Below are positions 8,355-14,422 of a DNA stretch of 14,422 nt, piece by piece. Position numbers and translations under genes: made by a program. The stretch lies in the NCBI GenBank assembly GCA_943704525.1, contig CALSCQ010000954.1:1-14422 (forward strand). The letters are read 5' to 3'. Source of the DNA: Pigoraptor vietnamica. Lineage: Eukaryota; Opisthokonta; Filasterea. The stretch's first letter is position 1; every line of letters begins with the position of its first letter. Under the pieces are notes generated by a model. That model was not told the origin of the DNA. It ran no database searches and saw only the letters and a program-made list of their open reading frames with translations.

Positions 8355-10168
8355 TTAGAGTGCTTGCCGCACAATTGACTTCTGCTGCTCCGTCAGCGTC
8401 TTGGGGAACGCGATCGTAAACTCAAGCACGAGATCGCCTCGCTCCTCGGGGTTCTTCGACAACGGCATGCCCTCTCCAAGCACCCGTCGCGTATATCCGG
8501 GGCTGGAACGAGCGAACGAGGACTTTGTTAGCCGATGAAACGGACACTTACAGCGAGATTCTCTCTGGCGAAGAGGCTGTGAGCGTGCGCGCACCCACCA
8601 CACGACCTCGTTGATGGGGATGGAGAGAAGGCGGTCGTCGAGTGTCTGGACTTCCACGACGGTGCCCGTGAGCGCCTTGACGAGGGGCACCTTGCAGTGG
8701 TAGACGAGGTCGTTGCCCTCGCGGCGAAAGCGCGCGTGCGGCTTCTCCTTGACGACAAACACAATGTCCGCTGCGGTGAATAAAAGAACGGGGGAAACGC
8801 GTGAGTAAAAGTGGATCGCCTTCAGTACTCCAATGTCAACAACGAAAGTGCTTAACGCACTGCCGAGCATGTGCCCAACTGTCTTACGCGACGACGCCAC
8901 GCTCCCACACCCACCGGCAATGTTATTGGGACCCTGGTCGCCCTCCTTGGGGAACGTCACGCGCGTGCTGGGCTTCCATCCGCGCTTGACGTTGATTGTG
9001 AGCACCTTCTCCTTCACGCTCGTGCTGTGGCCGTCGTCGTTCATGACCTAGTGGGGAAAAGGGCATGAGACATCCAAAGCGCAGCCATTCACGGCTCAAG
9101 AAAGAACATAGGAGACATCAACTTGAGAAAGTGTGCCCAATAGTGACGTTTTCTTCTCGGTGCCTCGCCGCAATAGAACTAATATCAACCACACGCGAGG
9201 ACATACGACCAGGCGCGCCCACTCACTCTGCGCGAGATCTTCATCTTCTTGGTGCACCCATGGAAGAGCTCCTCGAGAGTGAGGTAGAGGTCCTTCTCGA
9301 TCGGAGGGTCCTGCTGTGCGCGGTTGCGACCGCCGAGGCCGTTGTGGTCCGCAGTGCCGCCAAAGCCAAACCCAAAGCCCTTCTCAGAGGGGAAGAAGTC
9401 TACACGCGCGCGCACGCACACACAGCACAGTCAGTCGCAAGTGAAGATATCCACGGTCGAAATGACAACTTCAACGCAACTCGAACGTGCTTAGACGCAG
9501 CCAAATCCAACGCAGCTCGCATGTGCTCACAACTAACAGACACGCTCAATGCATCGCAAGCACTCACCAGCAAACGGGTTGTTGCCGCCAAAAAACTCCT
9601 TGAACACCTGGTGGGCGTTGCCGTGGAAGGTGTAGGCGCCCGTAAACTCTGCAAGCACGCACCGTGAACACTCCCGTCGGCTTCTTCACATATTTCCACG
9701 TCGCGATCGCAAAAAAACATTCCAGCACCCACCTCCGTTGGGACCAAGCGGCACGCCGTTCTTCAAGCCCTCCTCGCCATACTGGTCGAAGATGGCGCGG
9801 TGCTCGGCTGTGGGCGCAAAAGACAATGAGCGAGCGCAGGGCATCAAACACTGGTTGGCGCCCACCAACGCACCGTTGCTGAGGACGTCGTAAGCCTCCG
9901 CAATGTCATCGAAGACCTGCTCCGCGTCAGGAGCCTTGTTCTTCTCCGGGTGATACTTCAGTGCAAGCTTGCGATAACTGTGCGCAGCAAACGAAGAATG
10001 TGAGCGTACGTGCGTGCGTGCGAGTGGGTGCTTGCGAGTAGCCCGCTGCAACACACACCACCAGTCTGCATTTCGCACACAAGCACCGACGTGTACTCAC
10101 GCTTTCTTCACGTCCTCCTCTGTTGCACCCCGGTTGAGGCCAAGCGTGCGGTAGTAGTCGCGCCCCAT
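8355..10168 (-). CDS. DNAJB13: DNAJB13-type J protein (radial spoke protein 16), eight exons, 317 aa
   Basis: Minus-strand exons: 10168-10101, 9977-9874, 9807-9733, 9648-9568, 9399-9227, 9047-8915, 8770-8599 and 8502-8355 (TAA). All introns are GT-AG, the phases agree, and the protein is 317 residues, about the length of human DNAJB13. It has an N-terminal J domain (about 4-70; [32 protein letters not shown]), a short Gly/Phe stretch (about 118-127) and the two-lobed type II DnaJ C-terminal domain. [42 protein letters not shown] and [17 protein letters not shown] look closer to DNAJB13 than to DNAJB1 or Sis1. DNAJB13/RSP16 is a radial spoke component of motile cilia. The HPD motif reads HPE (32-34), which is expected to weaken Hsp70 ATPase stimulation. 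A general cytosolic Sis1-like chaperone is the alternative; the HPD change and sequence similarity favour the ciliary form. Confidence 0.94.
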
Positions 10169-10773
10169 GGCTGCCAATCCAAGAAGTGGCAACGGCTTGT
10201 CGGATCAGCCTCCGATGCGACAAGGACTGTGACACAACAACAGGAGAGAGTCTGCTTCCCACTATTTGAAGCACAGACAGCACGTGCATGAAGCAGCGCT
10301 GAGACAGAGAGTTTGCTAAAAGCGGGAAAGGTCGGTGTGTGTGTGCATGTGGACGATTGCAGTGGTATCACCATGGCGACCACACTGGACCATTTTTCCG
10401 ATACTATCGATCGTAACAGTCCATTACGATGACGTATGCATGACGATTTCATTTTCATCCGGGGTGTTCTTGATCTGTCACTATTGCCTCGTGTGCGTAA
10501 TAATTTTCGCGGCAATAGTCAGTTCATAGTGAACAGTGATCGCAAATAACGCGCCAATGTTTCACTCCTTGAAGCACCCGTGCCATGTGCGTACCATTTT
10601 CCCATTGCCCAACGCACGTTTGCGATGCGCTCAAATCGAAGCCCTTTCTGCAAGTGTGCGTCGTTCGCCCGTGAGAGTGCTTGACACCTACCCGTGCACG
10701 CACTGCGTACATCTTCCATTGTTGCGTTGAACGCTTTATTGGCAGAGGGTTTGCCATCGGCACTCTGCGAAAG
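10169..10773. other. Divergent intergenic region between DNAJB13 and eIF3i
   Basis: About 600 bases separate the two start codons and probably hold both promoters. No exon was recognised on either strand. A palindrome-like ATCACCATGGCGAC at 10367-10380 resembles an imperfect RFX X-box, about 200 bases upstream of the J-protein start. A small inverted repeat, GTTCA-TAG-TGAAC, lies at about 10522-10534. No TATA box is evident. Confidence 0.6.
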
Positions 10774-12814
10774 ATGGTTGGTGACGCGCGCACGTGTTTC
10801 ACTTTGCTGCGTCCTGTTTCGTCATGTTAGCTGAAACGGTGCCCCCATGGTGGCAGCGGCCGATTCTCCTGCAAGGACACGAGCGATCGCTCACAAAGAT
10901 CAAGTACAATCGCGAGGGCGACCTGCTGTTTAGCGTCGCGAAGGACAACCAGCCGAACGTGTGGTACTCGCACAATGGAGAGCGTGTGGGGTCGTACCGC
11001 GGCCACGGTGGTGCCGTGTGGACGTGCGACATTGACTGTAAGTGCTCCGCAGTGCGACTGGACCTGTGTGTCGCGTGCTGTTTGTGTGGTGGATTTGGGC
11101 GTTTTAAGAATTGATGACGATCGAAGCTCGCTGTGTGTCGTGTCTCACATTATTCTCTCGTTTCAAAGGGCAATCAAAGAACTTTATGACGGGTTCTGCG
11201 GACAACTCTGCCAAGCTGTGGGATGCCGAGACGGGCGTGTGCACGAAGACGTACGCGACGCGCACGGCCGTCCGCACGTGCGGGTTCTCGTACAGCGGCA
11301 AGTCGCTCTTTTACACGACCGACGAGCGCATGAACTACCCCTGCGAGATCTTCATCCATGACATTGGCGGTGCGTCGTTTGAGCTGTCGTGGGGTCACAT
11401 GCTTCGGCTGTGTTTCGTTGGCGGTGTGAGTGATAGTAGTGTTCACCTTGTGACTGTCGTGGACTGGCATGCTGCGTTTTCTGACGGCCAATTGTCCGTG
11501 TTGCGTGTGTGCAGCGAGCGAGCCGCGGCTCGTGGTGCCTGTGCAGGGCAGCGACAAGTTCAAGGTCACGGCGGCGGTGTGGGGTCCTCTTGACCGCACG
11601 ATCATCACGGGCCACGAGAACGGCATGCTCTGCGTGTGGGATGCGTCGGTGGGTCTGCGCGCAAAGTCCATCGCCTGTGGTGGTGTGCCGGTCCTGTTTC
11701 CTTTTTGTCGCGATTGGGCGCTAGGCCGGGTTTAGTGGCGTAAGTGTAGAGCTTTTTGGAACACTGTGTGCCAGATACGCCTTGTTTAGACCTTTATCCG
11801 CGCACATTAGAGCGTGCGTGGGTCTCCTCCAATGGCTTGTGTTGCTGAGCGCGCTTGTGCATGTGCGCGTGTGCGTCTTGTGTGCGTGCAGAGCGGCAAG
11901 CGGATGAACTACGAGCGCGTGCACGAGGGCATGATCAACGACATCCAGATGTTCCACGACTCGTCCATGTTCATCACGGCCTCCAAGGACAACACTGCAA
12001 AGGTGCGGCCGCGTCTCCGCCTCTGTGTGTTTCGTGTGCACGTGTTTGTGGCGCGCTTGCTTGCGTGCGTACGCGCGGCACTTGGTTTGCAGTGACTCGT
12101 GCACGTTGTCCCCGTTATATGTCATTTCACTCCTGCACGACCTGTCAACGCGGCGAATGGCAAATTGAACGTGCCCTGATGTGCTCTGCCGCTCAGATTG
12201 TCGACACGGAGTCTTTGGAGATTATGAAGACGTACAAGACGGAGCGCCCCGTCAACTCGGCCGCCATCTCGCCCCTCAAGAATCACGTGAGTACCCGTCC
12301 GCCGTTCTTGCGGTGGCCTCGTCCCCATCGCATGCGAGAGCTCGCGTACGTGTGTGCATATGCTCTGTCTTTGCAAGCTCTCGCGAAATCGCCCACGTAT
12401 TCGCTGCGGCCAGCACTGACGCTGCTGGTGTGTCGCTGCAGGTCGTGCTCGGCGGTGGCCAGGAGGCACGCGATGTGACGACGACGTCCGCGCGAGTGGG
12501 CAAGTTCGACGCGCGCTTTTTCCACCTTGTTTTCGAGGAGGAAATTGGCCGCGTCAAGGGCCATTTCGGTCCGATCAACACGGTCGCCTTCCACCCCGAC
12601 GGCAAGAGGTGAGGAACTGAACCACTTTGTCGCGAGACCATTCCGGTCCTTGTGTGCTCGTACATCTCCCACCAGCCTCGTAAGCTGCCTTCCCCTTTTT
12701 TGCCGCTCGCTCACTTGGACTTTGCGACGCAGCTATTCGAGCGGCGGTGAGGACGGCTACATTCGCGTGCACTACTTTGACGACGACTACTTCGATTTTG
12801 ACTTTGAGTACTGA
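10774..12814 (+). CDS. EIF3I: Eukaryotic translation initiation factor 3 subunit I (eIF3i/TIF34), WD40
   Basis: Securely placed exons: 10857-11037, 11169-11369, 11515-11648, 11892-12002, 12197-12286, 12442-12608 and 12733-12814 (TGA). All are GT-AG with consistent phases. The protein is a seven-bladed WD40 propeller that scaffolds eIF3b and eIF3g in the eIF3 complex during 43S assembly and scanning. Diagnostic segments are [39 protein letters not shown]-like [83 protein letters not shown] and [15 protein letters not shown]. The start is uncertain. A 5' exon with the ATG at 10774-10776 spliced over 10777-10856 gives [12 protein letters not shown], the family norm, in a good initiation context, for 322 residues. 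Without that intron, the in-frame ATG at 10824 adds [11 protein letters not shown], for 332 residues in total. Confidence 0.96.
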
Positions 12815-13714
12815 GCCAATGTGTACGTTTTGGTGTCATTCGTCGGGGACATCGCTTGAAGTGGGCGTGCGCCTGTTGTCGTTGCGGCAGCGTGGATCGT
12901 GCTTTGCGTAGCGCGCGCGTGCGGCGTGCGTTGTTGTTTTGTACTTTAGCTTGTTTGCCTTCGTCCCGCCAGACGGGAAACTAAAAGAAGAAGAGAGGGG
13001 AAATACGAGACTGGCCATTGCTCGCAAGTCTCAGTGTTTGACGTGTATATTACGCTTGAGATCACGGCTCAGTAACGCGCGCGCGACACACGAGCCGCAA
13101 ATGCCCCTTGCGATGGGGGCTATTGATGTGAGTACGGTACACTGAAGAGAAAATGCACGCAGCGAAGCCAGCAGCACAAAAAGAAAGAAAGAAAAATCGG
13201 CGCACGCGCGCGCGAAAGGGAGCTTGTACACGGAGAAGGAGAGAGCGACCCTCGCAGGCACGCCGAAGCAGCTCAACACCGGACACACCGGGAGCACATC
13301 GACAGCGGCACAGCTTGGGGGCATAATAGCGAGAGGCGCGGACCAAGGCGCGGGCAGGCGCGAGACGACGCCGGCGAGTGCGCTGCCAATTTCACGCCGA
13401 GGCCGCAGCCAGAGGCCACAGAGCGACGCAGGTTCGAGAAGATGCTTCGGCCACCCGGAGCAACGCCCGAGAGCACAGCGGCACGCGACGAAAAAGTGTT
13501 GATACGTGTTGAAGATGGGTAGTTCGTGAAGAGAAGCGTGCGAGACACATGCGGTCCCGCACGAGTGCGACTCGGTGGTAGGGTGCGCGCCGGTGCAACG
13601 GGGCGTCGGAGGGGAAACGAAACACAGAAAACGCTAAGAACGACGACGAGAACACATCGAAGAGCACAGACAGACACAAAACGCAGCGTATGTATAGAGC
13701 GCGATTGCGGCGTA
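12815..13714. other. Convergent intergenic region between eIF3i and GSK3
   Basis: This 900-base gap lies between two converging 3' ends and must hold both 3' untranslated regions. It contains a purine-rich AAGAAGAAGAGAGGGG-like stretch near 12985-13000, an AAAGAAAGAAAGAAAAA-type stretch near 13180-13196 and scattered GCGC runs. Several open frames cross it on both strands, but none resembles a known domain and none has plausible exon borders. I see no further gene. Confidence 0.6.
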
Positions 13715-14280
13715 TTAGGAGGACATCGCGCTGTCGCCACCGGCCTCGTAGTGCGGGGGGATGAGCGCCTTCTTCAGCTCCGGCTTGACGGAAAGCTCTG
13801 CAAGGTCGTAAAGCACCGTCAGCAATGACGCAGATGCATGAAAGCGGGGCACACATTCTTGCACTCTCGCAACGAACGGCACAGACATCCGAGACTCACC
13901 GTGCTGTGAGAAGTCAAAGAGGGGCGGGAGAGCACGGCCGTTCGGGAGGCGGGTGGCCGGGTCGCGCAGCTCATCAAAGAACGGGTGGACGAGCGCCTCA
14001 AACGGACCCGTGCGCTTCGTGGGCGTGTACTCGAGAAGCACCTCGATCAGCGAGAGGGCCTCCGGCGGGGTGCGCGAGCGAAACACCTTGCTCCACGGGT
14101 GCGCCTTGATCTGCGGGAACTTGAACTCGGTGTAGTTCGGGTTCATCGTCTGAATCTGCTCGCGCGTGGGCGTGCCGAGGACCTTGATAATCTCGACGAG
14201 CTGGTCGACGCCGCTCTCACCGGGGAACATGGGCTGCCCAAGCATGAGCTCCGCCATCACGCACCCGGACGACCACACGT
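13715..14280 (-). CDS. GSK3: GSK3/shaggy-family protein kinase, C-terminal part (cut by the window edge)
   Basis: Two exons are visible: 14280-13900 (acceptor AACGCAG) and 13797-13715 (TAA), encoding the last 153 residues in full plus a split codon (completing an Asp) at the 5' border. They start at kinase subdomain IX ([17 protein letters not shown]) and continue through [65 protein letters not shown] and [16 protein letters not shown], ending [16 protein letters not shown]. These segments are near-diagnostic for GSK3, a serine/threonine kinase in many signalling pathways and a flagellar length regulator in some algae. The catalytic N-lobe, the HRD and DFG motifs and the activation-loop Tyr lie beyond the right edge; bases 14281-14422 read as the preceding intron. 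In GSK3 the C-terminal tail is short, as here. Nothing in the visible part suggests a pseudogene. Confidence 0.95.
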
Positions 14281-14360
14281 CTGCGTTGGGGACGAGAGCA
14301 CAGGGGAGCGTGAGCAGCAAGAAACGTGCAGCGGCATACGCGAGAAGCGCAACAGAAGTA

Positions 14361-14422
14361 AGAGGGAGGAAACGGGGGGAGGAGGAGGAGAGGAGAGGAG
14401 AAGGGTGGGAGGGGGGGGGGGG
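14361..14422. repeat. Polypurine tract ending in a G-run
   Basis: GA- and G-rich sequence with almost no pyrimidines ends in 12 G at the window edge. On the GSK3 coding strand it is a C/T-rich tract inside the intron before exon 14280-13900, about 80 bases from the acceptor. The terminal G-run might partly reflect an assembly edge or sequencing limit. Confidence 0.85.

Noticed and set aside
9065-9667. 200-codon open frame on the plus strand
   Set aside because: It is antisense to DNAJB13 exons 4 and 5; no domain is recognisable.
13273-13856. Two overlapping frames of about 150 codons on the minus strand below the GSK3 stop
   Set aside because: They overlap the last GSK3 exon in other frames and continue into the 3' flank. 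They have no family resemblance and no plausible splice link.

Overview
The window is nuclear DNA from an intron-rich, GC-rich eukaryote, most likely a single-celled organism with a flagellum or cilium. Five protein-coding genes can be rebuilt exon by exon with consistent splice phases. Introns run from about 66 to 400 bases. All but one use GT-AG borders; the exception is a GC-AG intron. The flagellum inference rests on a DNAJB13-type (radial spoke) J protein and, more weakly, on an ERICH3-like motif at the left edge. A CAMTA transcription factor together with a Ygr210-type GTPase argues against an animal, and CAMTA argues against an ordinary yeast or mould. I cannot name the lineage from sequence alone.

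Layout, left to right: an (AC)n microsatellite; fragments of a minus-strand gene with an ERICH3-like N-terminal motif (about 449-727); CA-rich low-complexity DNA and an intergenic stretch with an AT-rich block (1480-1680); a nine-exon CAMTA gene on plus (1854-5469); a seven-exon Ygr210-like GTPase gene on minus (8044-5622); an eight-exon DNAJB13-type gene on minus (10168-8355); a divergent intergenic region; the eIF3i gene on plus (10774 or 10824 to 12814); a 900-base convergent intergenic region; and the 3' part of a GSK3 kinase gene on minus (14280-13715, running off the right edge).

The genes are not an operon and do not form one pathway. They cover calcium/calmodulin-linked transcription (CAMTA), a translation-associated GTPase, a flagellar J protein, a translation initiation subunit (eIF3i) and a signalling kinase (GSK3). 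I see no mobile element, CRISPR array, tRNA or rRNA. I did not find a convincing undescribed system. The more notable points are the HPE variant of the J-domain HPD motif, the ERICH3-like fragment, an in-frame alternative acceptor that would insert a TG-microsatellite-encoded peptide into the CAMTA TIG domain, a GC-AG intron, and a possible exon in eIF3i whose only coding bases are the start codon.
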